Positions 46,910 to 54,735 of a stretch of DNA of 64,000 nucleotides are shown one piece after another (the first letter of the stretch is position 1; each line of letters starts with the position of its first letter). Made by a program: the position numbers and the translations under genes. Source of the stretch: Glutamicibacter soli. Its GTDB lineage: Bacteria; Actinomycetota; Actinomycetes; Actinomycetales; Micrococcaceae. The stretch spans positions 17,883-81,882 of the forward strand of contig NZ_POAF01000009.1 in the NCBI RefSeq assembly GCF_003309065.1. Reading direction: 5' to 3'. A model generated the notes under the pieces. That model was not told the DNA's origin and did not search any database. It worked only from the letters and a program-made list of their open reading frames with translations.

Positions 46910-47812
46910 CTAGACGTCTGGGCTGGCCAGCTTCGACGGGTTGCCAGTATCGGGTCGCCGAAGGCCGACGAAACGGACCCTCGTTGGGCTCTCAACCGCC
47001 TCGGATATTCGGTGCCTGATGATGTGCTGCGTGTCCTCCGGGATCGGGGTCTCCAAGCGAACAGTTATCAAATAAACCCCCTCAGAGGTCCGCGCAATTG
47101 AGAGAGTGCGACCTGGCATCATTGGTATTTCTTCTGCCAGAATAGTCCGAACCGTAGCTCGGATTTCAGAGGAAACCGGCACATCCGCCTTGCCATACCT
47201 AGCATGCTCCATGCTCTGACGGCGGGTGTCCTCGCTTCTATGGATCGCTCGGACGGTCGTGAGTATTTCCTCGATCATCTCATGTGTGTCGCGTTCGGCG
47301 GTAGGCTTCTCAGCTCCAGTTTGTGCGCTGGTTCGCGCTTGCTTGATCTGGGCCTCTAGCCTGTTCCAGTACATGTCCATCGACAGCTTTAGTTGGTCCT
47401 CGCGGCGAGCCTGCTCACCAAGGACAGCGTTGATGCTCGCGGCGATCGCGTCAAAACCCTCCCGGTCCGTTAGCGATGTCTGAAATTGTGCGAGCGGGCC
47501 GTCTAGGTCAGCTTTAGACCTAAAGCCTGCGAGCAGCGGAGCCACTTTCGACTCTCCGCCGACCGCATTGGAAATTGCCCCGGCCTCAAAGCTAAGCCAT
47601 GGTGCATTCTGATTTTCAGGTGTCACGCAAATAATGCCGAAATCGACATCGCGGAGCCCCTCTTCGATCTGCGTCATGCTCCGGTCTCCGGCACCGATGC
47701 CTCTAGTACTTATGAATGTGTCGACCGTCTGGAATACCTGACCGAGCCATTCATCCACAGCTCTGCCAACCTCTTGACTTTCCTGACCTGACCAACTGAT
47801 AAAAACTTTCAT
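46910..47812 (-). CDS. TIR-domain protein, probable anti-phage effector
   Basis: 300 residues. TIR domain at the N-terminus: MKVFISWSGQESQEVGRAVDEWLGQVF, FISTRGIGAGDRSMTQIEEGLRDVDFGIICVTPENQNAPWLSFEAGAIS, with Glu76 in the catalytic position of NAD-consuming TIRs. SKVAPLLAGF and PLAQFQTSLTD follow as in TIR-like 'TIR_2/nucleotide-binding' families. The C-terminal 130 residues (helical, then a small beta part) are unassigned and may sense the trigger. GGAGGT precedes the ATG; an upstream in-frame GTG/ATG is less likely. NADase activity and defence role are inferred. Confidence 0.88.
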   Translation of the reverse strand: MKVFISWSGQESQEVGRAVDEWLGQVFQTVDTFISTRGIGAGDRSMTQIEEGLRDVDFGIICVTPENQNAPWLSFEAGAISNAVGGESKVAPLLAGFRSKADLDGPLAQFQTSLTDREGFDAIAASINAVLGEQARREDQLKLSMDMYWNRLEAQIKQARTSAQTGAEKPTAERDTHEMIEEILTTVRAIHRSEDTRRQSMEHARYGKADVPVSSEIRATVRTILAEEIPMMPGRTLSIARTSEGVYLITVRLETPIPEDTQHIIRHRISEAVESPTRVRFVGLRRPDTGNPSKLASPDV

Positions 47813-47966
47813 CTGACCTCCATATTGCGCAAAAACGCGTGTACCCACCCAGAGTCTAGTTGGGTGCCGCCATGCGAAACGACATTACGCCTCAGTGTGA
47901 CGGTTCGGGCGTACATGGTTTTACGTCGATAGGACTGAAAACTTCAATAGTGTCTTACGACAAGCA

Positions 47967-48566
47967 CTATGCAGCGCCCTTGATCTCCAAGACAGGCTGG
48001 GTGTAGCTCACCAGCTGGCCGGCGCGCGGGCTGCTCTTCGCAGCGAACTCGACCGCCTCCAGCTTGAGGTTGGCCTTCACCTTGCCGGACCTGGAGGCGT
48101 CGACGTAGTGGGCCAGCTCGTTCTCGGCGTTGTCGCGGGCAAGGTCCTGGGCCATGCTCCAGGAGCCGGTCTGGAACTTGAAGATACCGAGATCCTCGTG
48201 GTCGGCGATGCGGAAGAACACCTCGATCTGCGGCTCGGCGCCGACACCATCACGGGCCTTCTGCTTGCGTTCCTGGAAGGTAAGCTCCGCATCCGGGTCC
48301 GGCGATCCGTCGGAGAGGGTTTCGCCGTCCGACTCGTTAGTCGATGCGGGCCCTCGACCCCATAGAATTATGCGTTGGCGCAGAGCGCTCTTGCCCTCTA
48401 AAATGATCGCCAGTTCAGGCTTATCCAAGAGGCCTTTCAGCGCAAGCTCAATTGCCGGGCTGCGCGTCGCGTATTCCCAAAGGCCGACGCGACCCCGCCG
48501 ATCGAGACGTCCATCTTTGAGTTGCACATAACTGTTTGCAACCGGCTCTACAGCTTCTGCACTCAT
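47967..48566 (-). CDS. Gp3-like protein, candidate recombination directionality factor
   Basis: 199 residues. The second half, PQIEVFFRIADHEDLGIFKFQTGSWSMAQDLA then ELAHYVDASRSGKVKANLKLEAVEFAAKSS...YTQPVLEIKG, has the LGxFxFxTGSW pattern. That pattern is seen in phiC31 gp3-like actinophage proteins, which switch serine integrases from integration to excision. The first half is more variable. Second gene of a two-gene unit 3 bases after the 48570-48809 stop. If right, the element retains both excision genes. Confidence 0.6.
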   Translation of the reverse strand: MSAEAVEPVANSYVQLKDGRLDRRGRVGLWEYATRSPAIELALKGLLDKPELAIILEGKSALRQRIILWGRGPASTNESDGETLSDGSPDPDAELTFQERKQKARDGVGAEPQIEVFFRIADHEDLGIFKFQTGSWSMAQDLARDNAENELAHYVDASRSGKVKANLKLEAVEFAAKSSPRAGQLVSYTQPVLEIKGAA

Positions 48567-48569
48567 GAT

Positions 48570-48809
48570 TTACCACGCCTCGGCAAGGTGAGCGTTCTTT
48601 CCCGGATACCAACCAGAGCAGTAGGACCCATCCGAGAACACCGTGGCATCGGCATCAGGACTGGTCCCGGCCATCACCGTCCAGCTCTCGGTCTGTTCAT
48701 CCGTGAGACTTGCGTTTAGGCGCTCCACAAGGTTAGTGAATTCCAGGTCGTCTACGACGTTTCCAAGTAAGCTTTCTACCTTCTGAGCAACCCGTTCGAT
48801 GCGGTTCAT
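48570..48809 (-). CDS. Small phage-type hypothetical protein
   Basis: 79 residues, acidic, no recognised domain (MNRIERVAQKVESLLGN, DADATVFSDGSYCSGWYPGKNAHLAEAW). AAAGGGAC precedes the ATG. It leads the transcript with the Gp3-like gene and could help control excision, by position only. Confidence 0.7.
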   Translation of the reverse strand: MNRIERVAQKVESLLGNVVDDLEFTNLVERLNASLTDEQTESWTVMAGTSPDADATVFSDGSYCSGWYPGKNAHLAEAW

Positions 48810-48853
48810 GATGTCCCTTTCGCAGTTGGCGTTAAGACAACATTAACACCATT

Positions 48854-48882
48854 ATTCGACTCAGTTCACTAAATAATGTCAA
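48854..48882 (-). promoter_or_regulatory. Promoter for the small-protein/Gp3-like unit
   Basis: Minus strand TTGACA (48877-48882), 17-base spacer, TCGAAT (48854-48859), about 45 bases before the gene start. Confidence 0.6.
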
Positions 48883-48895
48883 GTCAAAAGCCTTG

Positions 48896-48911
48896 CGTAA
48901 GTCGTCTTACG
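48896..48911. promoter_or_regulatory. Perfect dyad CGTAAG-TCGT-CTTACG
   Basis: 6-bp arms 14 bases upstream of the -35 box of the small-protein promoter. A related half-site CTTACG recurs at 47951-47959 after the TIR gene. Candidate operator for an element regulator. Confidence 0.45.
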
Positions 48912-49048
48912 TGACTTGTGAAAGAGATTCTCTGCTGACTCGTATCCCGTACGCAGCCAAGCCTGACGGCCCATACATACCCTAGGGCTCCTAAAGAGAT
49001 AGGCATACGGCGGAACAATTAGACAGCTTTCAACGGTAACCTCGAACC

Positions 49049-49237
49049 ATGAACTCACCAGAACCAACCGCCTGCCCGACTTGCGGTGAAGCATTGCAGG
49101 CCGTCAGCTCCGCTAAGACGCGCATGAGTCAGTCGGGAGAAGTCCCAGTGCGTATCGACTGGATTTATCGTTGCAGTGCCGAAGCATCGCACAAACACGT
49201 TGCGTGGACCGAGTACCCCCGGCGGCGAGACGTGTAA
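49049..49237 (+). CDS. Small zinc-ribbon protein
   Basis: 62 residues; CPTCGEALQAVSSAKTRMSQSGEVPVRIDWIYRCSAEASHKHVAW has a CxxC and a distal Cys/His pair. Weak ribosome site. Plausible phage small protein; could also be chance. Confidence 0.5.
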   Translation: MNSPEPTACPTCGEALQAVSSAKTRMSQSGEVPVRIDWIYRCSAEASHKHVAWTEYPRRRDV

Positions 49238-49257
49238 TCGGAGGGCCTGCGGCACCT

Positions 49258-49968
49258 TCAATCGCCTTGCACGGCGCGGGCCACCTCGCACTCGTCGATC
49301 CACCGGGCGACGACGGAAAAGACGGCCAGAAGCTCAAGCGCCTGTTGCTCGGCCATATCCGAGTTGTCAGTGTGGGCCAGAGGGTTACGAATTGCCGTAA
49401 ATGCTCCCTTAGATAATTCGAGGGCCCCCTGTTGCCGCGCCTTCCAGCTTTCAGTGCTACGGTCGCCAGGGAAACGGAGTCGCGCGCTGTGCGGTTTAGG
49501 ATCAGCCAGCGAGAATGCCTCAGCGCACAGCCGCGCATCGCTAATGTCGCGCCGGTCGACCTTATTCTGCAATTGTGCGTTGACTAACTTCGCGGCTGCC
49601 AAAACCGCATCTGCCCGATGCCCGCTATCCCAAAGTGAGCGGGCCCCGTTCCACACCCAAGGATGAAAGCGGTCCGCCCGTAGCTGTGGCGCAGTTGGTT
49701 CCAAATTTTTATCTATTTCGCTGGCCCACACTAGTTCGCCACGTAGCTCTGAGATCAGCGGGGCGAGCGCTTCTGTGCTTGAGTACACGGGCCACGGGAA
49801 ATTTACGAAGAGCGCATCGGCAATGTGTCGCACCGGCACCAACGACACTTGCAACTCTCGCTCAAGGGAACGCCTCTTATCTGACTCGCGCTTATTCCTC
49901 GCTTCTCGGATAGCGTCCAGTAGTGAGTCAGCATCGGCCAGCCGTTCTAGGCACCAGTCAAGGTTCAT
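49258..49968 (-). CDS. TIGR02391 (Ymh) family protein
   Basis: 236 residues. The C-terminal family domain is clear: FHPWVWNGARSLWDSGHRADAVLAAAKLVNAQLQ, then AFSLADPKPHSARLRFP and GALELSKGAFTAIRNPLAHTDNSDMAEQQALELLAVFSVVARW with the conserved RNPxAH. The N-terminal 100 residues are helical. Genes of this family often lie in restriction-modification and defence loci, but the biochemical role is unknown. Last gene before attR; its promoter must overlap attR. Confidence 0.88.
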   Translation of the reverse strand: MNLDWCLERLADADSLLDAIREARNKRESDKRRSLERELQVSLVPVRHIADALFVNFPWPVYSSTEALAPLISELRGELVWASEIDKNLEPTAPQLRADRFHPWVWNGARSLWDSGHRADAVLAAAKLVNAQLQNKVDRRDISDARLCAEAFSLADPKPHSARLRFPGDRSTESWKARQQGALELSKGAFTAIRNPLAHTDNSDMAEQQALELLAVFSVVARWIDECEVARAVQGD

Positions 49969-49996
49969 ATTCCAATACTATGAGAACAGATGCACA

Positions 49997-50002
49997 TATA
50001 AT
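49997..50002 (+). promoter_or_regulatory. TATAAT box pointing out of the element
   Basis: Perfect -10 hexamer 13 bases from the TT core. No good -35 is visible at 16-18 bases. After excision it would lie about 35 bases upstream of the integrase start, giving a leader near 29 bases. In the integrated state it reads antisense into dprA. Confidence 0.5.
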
Positions 50003-50030
50003 CCATGTTTCTGTTTCAGGAACCTGAAAC
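50003..50030. mobile_element. attR of the integrated element
   Basis: Crossover TT at 50015-50016; element side CCATGTTTCTGT, chromosome side CAGGAACCTG (50017-50026). Paired with attL at 39302-39303. Confidence 0.78.
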
Positions 50031-50793
50031 GCGTCGGTGTGGTGCCCGGCGGCACCTCTGAGTACAGCGCGCCGCGGGTGATGACCTGCTCGAGCAGGTT
50101 GTGGTTTCCGGCCGGGTAGAGCCGGTCTGCTCCGCCAGCGAGGATCGTGGCGGTCGGCGGGTTCGGGAACTCCCAGCCGTCGTGGGACAGCGCGGCGCGG
50201 TGGGCGGACGCGTCGATCCCGTAGGCGCCGCCGGAAACGATCGTGAAGCCCTGCAGCCCCAGCGCTCGGGCCAGCTCGAAGGTGACCTGGTTGCCGTAGT
50301 CGCTGGCGTCGCGCGAGCCGACGATGGACACCGTGCGCTCGCGGTCCCCGCCGAGGTTCCCCGGGTCGGCCGCCCGCCACCACAGGCACAGCGGCCTGCC
50401 CAGGCCCAGGTCGTCCAGCTGGGCCGGCCAGCCGGGGTCCTGGCTGGTGAGCAGTCCCCCGCCGAGGCGCTGCATGGCCTGCAGGGCGGCACGCTCGTTG
50501 GCGTAGGGCAGCCGCTTGCGCCAGCGGGTGAGCGCGACGCGCAGGTCCTGGGCGGAATTCGGGGCCGGCTGCCGGCCGGTGGCCTCGGCCAGCTTCAGCC
50601 CCAGGTCCAGCGGCACATGGTCCTCACGGCGGATCAGGGCCAGCAGCTCGGCCGGGGTCATCAGCTCCAGCAGGGCCGCGGCGGTGACGTCGTTCGGCTC
50701 GACCAGCTGGTTCAGCGCGGCCAGGCACAGTGTGTGCGGTAGGTGGCCGACGGCGTCCTGCCGCCGGGCGGGGGTCTGCGGTGCGGTGCTCAT
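50017..50793 (-). pseudogene. dprA: dprA, N-terminal fragment
   Basis: 259 codons of DprA (MSTAPQTPARRQDAVGHLPHTL at the start). The Rossmann-like motif VSIVGSRDASDYGNQVTFELA, FTIVSGGAYGIDASAHRAAL and ATILAGGADRLYPAGNHNLLEQV, then TTPTRFRFLK are clear. At attR the frame runs into element DNA and ends 13 codons later (stop at 49978). The protein therefore lacks the C-terminal half of the fold and the winged helix, and is unlikely to load RecA. It starts 38 bases after comM. Confidence 0.93.
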
Positions 50794-50830
50794 GATGGTG
50801 CTCCTTGTCCCGGGGCTAGGTGCAGTACAG

Positions 50831-52372
50831 CTAGGCGGTGTGCAGGTTCTGGCGCAGGTGGGCGGCGATCTGGACGTCGTCCGGCGCCGGGCGCTGGTGT
50901 CCCTGGGTGTCGGCGACGGTCCAGGCCAGACGCAGCAGGCGGTCGGTGGCGCGGGCCGAGAGGCCGCCGCGTTCGGCAGCGGCTTCCACGGCGTGGCGCG
51001 TGGCCATCGGGTAGTCCAGCTCATGGCGCAGGATCCGGGTGGGGATCTGCGCATTGCAGCCGATGCCGTAGCCCTGCAAGCGGGCGGCGGCTCGGGCGCG
51101 GGCCTCCAGCACCCGGTCGCGCACCGCTGCGCTTGACTCGTTGGCCTGCTGCCCGACCAGCTGTCCGCCGGGCACCGGGTTCAGCCGCACCTGCAGGTCG
51201 GTGCGGTCCAGGATCGGTCCCGAAAGCCGGCCGAAATAGCGGCGGCGGGCCATCGGTGTGCAGGTGCAGCCGGTGCCCGCGGCGTAGTTCCTCCCGCAGG
51301 GGCAGGGATTTGAAGCCATGACCAGTTGGAAGCGGGCCGGCAGCCGGGCGTGGCCGCGTGTGCGGTCCAGGGTGATGCAGCCCTCCTCGATGGGCTGGCG
51401 CAGCGCGTCGAGCACGCCGGTGTTGAAATGCGCCACCTCGTCCAGGAACAGCACCCCGTGGTGCGCCCGGGTGATCGCGCCGGGCACCATGCGCCGGGTG
51501 CCGCCGCCGATCAGTGCGGTGAGCGAGGCGGTGTGGTGCGGGGCGATGAATGCCGGGGTGCGGCGCAGCGCGGCGATGGGAGATTCGGAGCCGTGGGTGA
51601 TCGAGTGCACCGCGGTGGCTTCCAGCGCCTGCAGGTCATCCAGCGGCGGCAGGATTCCGGGTAGGGCGCTGGCCAGCAGGGTCTTGCCCGCGCCGGCCGG
51701 CCCGACCATGATCAGGTGGTGCCCGCCGGCCGCGGCGAGCTCCAAGGCCAGGCGCGCCTCCCCCTGCCCGTTGACCAGCGACAGGTCGGTGGGCTCCGGG
51801 GGTGCGGGCGCGTCAGGCTGCCGGGCCCCGGCTGCATGGCGCAGGTTGATGCTCAGCCCCGCTGCGTCGGCCCCGCAGTGGATGAGGACCTGGCCCAGGT
51901 GGTCGGCGGCGAATACGCGGGCTCCGGGCACCAGCCGGGCCTCGGCCTCGTTGCCGCGGGCGACCACCAGGTTCGGCAGGCGAAGTGCCACGGCAAGCTG
52001 GGCGGCGGGAAGCACCCCGGGCACCGGACGCAGCATGCCGTCCAGCCCCAGCTCAGCCAGGTAGACGGTGTTCGGAGGCGGGGAGATCTGCCGGTCCGCG
52101 GACAGCGCGGAGACCAGGATGGCCAGGTCGAAGCCGGAGCCGAATTTGGGCAGCGTGGCCGGCGAGAGGTTGACGGTGAGCTTGCGGTTGGCGATCGGGA
52201 TGCCGGTGTTGCGCGCGGCGGCCTTGATCCGCTCGCGCGCCTCGTTCAGCGACGCGTCGGGCAGGCCGAGGATCACGAAGCCGGGGATGCCGTTGCCCAG
52301 GTCGGCCTCCACCTCGATTAGCGCCGCCTGCACGCCCTGGAAGGCGATCGCGTGGGTGCGGGCGGTGCTCAT
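50831..52372 (-). CDS. comM: YifB/ComM family Mg-chelatase-like AAA+ ATPase
   Basis: 513 residues; ComM drives branch migration during integration of transformed DNA. N-terminal Lon-protease-like fold without the active site (FQGVQAALIEVEADLGNGIPGFVILGLPDASLNEARERIKAA). Walker A MVGPAGAGKTLLAS, Walker B HHGVLFLDEVAHF, SNPCPCGRNYAAGTGCTCTP zinc-like loop, and FGRLSGPILDRTDLQVRL. The ATG overlaps the yraN stop by four bases. Intact although its partner dprA is broken. Confidence 0.93.
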   Translation of the reverse strand: MSTARTHAIAFQGVQAALIEVEADLGNGIPGFVILGLPDASLNEARERIKAAARNTGIPIANRKLTVNLSPATLPKFGSGFDLAILVSALSADRQISPPPNTVYLAELGLDGMLRPVPGVLPAAQLAVALRLPNLVVARGNEAEARLVPGARVFAADHLGQVLIHCGADAAGLSINLRHAAGARQPDAPAPPEPTDLSLVNGQGEARLALELAAAGGHHLIMVGPAGAGKTLLASALPGILPPLDDLQALEATAVHSITHGSESPIAALRRTPAFIAPHHTASLTALIGGGTRRMVPGAITRAHHGVLFLDEVAHFNTGVLDALRQPIEEGCITLDRTRGHARLPARFQLVMASNPCPCGRNYAAGTGCTCTPMARRRYFGRLSGPILDRTDLQVRLNPVPGGQLVGQQANESSAAVRDRVLEARARAAARLQGYGIGCNAQIPTRILRHELDYPMATRHAVEAAAERGGLSARATDRLLRLAWTVADTQGHQRPAPDDVQIAAHLRQNLHTA

Positions 52373-52734
52373 GAGCGCACGTCCGGCAGGTGCCGGCAGG
52401 CCAAGGAGCCGCCGGGTGCTGGATAGACCTCGACGACGTCCACCCGCAGCTGCGGGCAGTAGGCGCTGTGGGCCTTGCACCAGGCGATCAGCAGCCGGTG
52501 CAGCCGGGCGAACTTCGCGGGATTCACCGCGTCGAACGCGGTGCCGAACCCCTGGGAGGAGCGGGTCTTGACCTCCACCGCGGCCAGGGCGCCGGCCGGG
52601 TCGCGGACCACCAGGTCAAGCTCGCCGCTGCGGCACCGCCAGTTGCGGTCCAGGATCCGGTAGCCGCCGGCTTCGAGGTGCTCGGCGGCCGCCTGCTCGC
52701 CCCGGGCTCCGAGTTCCTGCTGCTGAGTGGTCAT
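52369..52734 (-). CDS. yraN: YraN family protein (UPF0102, endonuclease-like)
   Basis: 121 residues; ARGEQAAAEHLEAGGYRILDRNWRCRSGELDLVVRDPAGALAAVEVKTRSSQGFG is the PD-(D/E)xK-like core (Glu/Asp of GELDLV and E-x-K of VEVKTR). Its exact role is unknown; it is nearly always beside comM. Overlaps comM by 4 bases. Confidence 0.93.
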   Translation of the reverse strand: MTTQQQELGARGEQAAAEHLEAGGYRILDRNWRCRSGELDLVVRDPAGALAAVEVKTRSSQGFGTAFDAVNPAKFARLHRLLIAWCKAHSAYCPQLRVDVVEVYPAPGGSLACRHLPDVRS

Positions 52735-52830
52735 CGCCGCCTCCTTGAATCGGTCTGTGCGTGTTCAGACCAGTCTCAGGGGCTGCGGGGCGGGGCCGGT
52801 GCGGCGGGGCGCGGATTGTGGAGAACGCGG

Positions 52831-53151
52831 TTAGCTCTCCAGCCCCTCCTTGGGGATCTGCAACTCGTCGCGGTTCAGCTCCTCGACGTTGACGTCCTTG
52901 AAGGTGAGCACCTTCACTGCCTTCACGAAGCGGCCCTGGCGGTAGATGTCCCAGACCCAGGCGTCGGTCAGCGTGAGCTCGAAGTAGACTTCGCCGGCGT
53001 TGGACAGCGTCTTCACGTCAACCTGGTTGGCCAGGTAGAAGCGGCGTTCGGTTTCCACCACGTAGTTGAACAGCCCGACCACGGTCTTGTACTCGCGGTA
53101 CAGCTGCAGCTCCATGTCGGACTCGTAGTTTTCCAGTTCGTCGCCAGCCAT
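52831..53151 (-). CDS. DUF2469 domain protein
   Basis: 106 residues; ELENYESDMELQLYREYKTVVGLFNYVVETERRFYLANQVDV and YFELTLTDAWVWDIYRQGRFVKAVKVLTFKDVNVEEL are the actinobacterial DUF2469 core, always next to rnhB. Function unknown. Its ATG shares one base with the rnhB stop. Confidence 0.93.
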   Translation of the reverse strand: MAGDELENYESDMELQLYREYKTVVGLFNYVVETERRFYLANQVDVKTLSNAGEVYFELTLTDAWVWDIYRQGRFVKAVKVLTFKDVNVEELNRDELQIPKEGLES

Positions 53152-53894
53152 CACTTTGCCTTCAATCCTGTGGGTTTACCTTCGTCCTTGCCCGTGCCGG
53201 AAGTCAAGTTCCAGCTCTTGCGGTGGTAGTCGCAGGGGCCCAGGGCGACGATCGCCTCGCGGTGCGCGGCGGTGGCGTAGCCCTTGTTGACCTCCCAGCC
53301 GAACGCGGGGTGCGCCGACGCCAGCTGCGCCATGATCCCGTCGCGCTCCACCTTGGCCAGGATCGACGCGCCGGCGATCGCCTGGCAGGTCATGTCCCCC
53401 TTGACGATGGTGCGCACCGGTACGTGCAGGCCCACCGGTTCGCGGTCCGCGGCCAGCAGGTCGAAGAGATCCTGCTCGGGGGCGCTCAGCCAGTCGTAGC
53501 TGCCGTCCAGCAGCACCGCCTCGGGGGCCACCGCGCAGGCGGCCACCGCGCGGGTGCCGGCCAGGCGCAGCGCCCCGGTGACCCCGAGCTGATCGATCTC
53601 CGCGGCCGAGGCATGCCCCACGCCGTAGCCGGCCGCCCACGCGCGCACCGGCTGAACCAGTTCCTCGCGCTTGGCGGCGGTGAGCAGCTTGGAGTCGCGC
53701 AGCTGCGGGAATTCGGTCACGGCCTGGATGTCGATCACGGTGACGCCCACGCTGATCGGTCCGGCCAGGGCGCCGCGGCCCACCTCGTCGGCCGCGCCGA
53801 TGAAGCGCACGCCGTGCGCGGCGGCCAGGGCGCGCTCGTGCTCCAGCGTGGTGGCCTTGGAGGACTTGGAAGTTCTGGACGCGGTGGCGGGCAT
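53151..53894 (-). CDS. rnhB: Ribonuclease HII
   Basis: 247 residues; cuts RNA of RNA-DNA hybrids and at misincorporated ribonucleotides. FIGAADEVGRGALAGPISVGVTVI with the catalytic Asp-Glu pair, RDSKLLTAAKREEL, VLLDGSYDWL, KGDMTCQAIAGASILAKVERDGIM and GYATAAHREAI are the family blocks. Start MPATASRTSKSSKA is chosen since the next-upstream frame lies inside lepB; the two genes are 1 base apart. Confidence 0.95.
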   Translation of the reverse strand: MPATASRTSKSSKATTLEHERALAAAHGVRFIGAADEVGRGALAGPISVGVTVIDIQAVTEFPQLRDSKLLTAAKREELVQPVRAWAAGYGVGHASAAEIDQLGVTGALRLAGTRAVAACAVAPEAVLLDGSYDWLSAPEQDLFDLLAADREPVGLHVPVRTIVKGDMTCQAIAGASILAKVERDGIMAQLASAHPAFGWEVNKGYATAAHREAIVALGPCDYHRKSWNLTSGTGKDEGKPTGLKAK

Positions 53895-53895
53895 G

Positions 53896-54597
53896 CTAGT
53901 TCCCCGGGGTCGGGACGGCGGCGAAGACTTCCTCGTGGGAGTCGATGGTGCCCCAGCGCGAGAGCGGCCAGGAGATGACCGAGGCCTTGCCCTGCACCGA
54001 GTCGACGTCCACGAACCCGCCCTGGACATCCGGGTGGAAGCGGGAGTCGGCGCTCTCGGCGCGGTGGTCGCCCATCACCCAGAGCTTGCCCTCCGGCACG
54101 GTGACCTTGAAGGCCATGTCGCTGGGGGTGTTCCCGGGGTAGATGTAGGGTTCGTCGATCGGGGTGCCGTTGATGCTCAGCCTGCCGTCGACGGTGCAGC
54201 ACTCCACGGTGTCCCCCGCGGTGCCGATGATGCGCTTGACCAGGTACTGCTCGCCGGCGGCCGGCAGGATGCCGACGAAGGACAGCGCCGATTCCACCGC
54301 GGTGGGCTGGGCTTCAAGCGGCGGCAGCCAGTCAAGGTCGTCGCGGAAGACCACCACGTCCCCGCGCTCCAGCTCGAATGGGCCCGGGACCATGAGGTTC
54401 GCGAAGATCCGGTCGTTGATCTGCAAGGTGTTCTCCATGGAGCCCGACGGGATGTAGTAGGCGCGGAAGAAGAAGGTCTTGATGACGAAGGACAGCACCA
54501 GGGCGATCGCGACGATGATCACGATCTCCCGGATGAAGCGCCAGAGTTTGTAGAGCGGTCCGCCCTGCTGCGGACTTTCGGCTGATTCGGCGCTCAC
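53896..54597 (-). CDS. lepB: Signal peptidase I (copy 1)
   Basis: 233 residues; membrane serine protease that removes signal peptides. One N-terminal helix (IVIIVAIALVLSFVIKTFFF), nucleophile Ser53 in IPSGSMENTL, general base Lys121 in YLVKRIIGTAGD, and the later boxes DTVECCTVDGR and LWVMGDHRAESADSR. GTG start. Followed immediately by rnhB. It has a paralogue at 58181-58828. Confidence 0.95.
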   Translation of the reverse strand: MSAESAESPQQGGPLYKLWRFIREIVIIVAIALVLSFVIKTFFFRAYYIPSGSMENTLQINDRIFANLMVPGPFELERGDVVVFRDDLDWLPPLEAQPTAVESALSFVGILPAAGEQYLVKRIIGTAGDTVECCTVDGRLSINGTPIDEPYIYPGNTPSDMAFKVTVPEGKLWVMGDHRAESADSRFHPDVQGGFVDVDSVQGKASVISWPLSRWGTIDSHEEVFAAVPTPGN

Positions 54598-54735
54598 GGC
54601 TGGGTGCGTCCCTTTCGTTGGTGGTCAATACCCTCCATCTTACGTACGCAGCCGCGCGGCGGCGCCACGTGGCACGCTGCACGCACGAATTGCCCAGATA
54701 ATTGACTGACCGGCCGCTTTCTCCGGCAGGTGAAG

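Larger units (their letters stand above)
39304..50016. mobile_element. Integrated phage-like element in dprA (about 10.7 kb)
   Basis: Bounded by attL and attR within dprA. Contents from left to right: serine recombinase, endonuclease VII, DUF4365 pair, broken primase, unknown gene, membrane/coiled-coil protein, zinc-ribbon protein, endolysin tail, holin, TIR protein, RDF-like protein, small proteins and a TIGR02391 protein. There are no capsid, tail, terminase or portal genes, so it cannot be a self-sufficient phage as it stands. It is best read as a satellite or decayed prophage that keeps integration/excision genes and defence-type cargo. Confidence 0.88.

Noticed and set aside
39306..50012. 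GTTTC/GAAAC 5-mers as the direct-repeat att core
   Set aside because: Using them as crossover deletes two codons from dprA; TT restores the expected motif and is the centre of both dyads.
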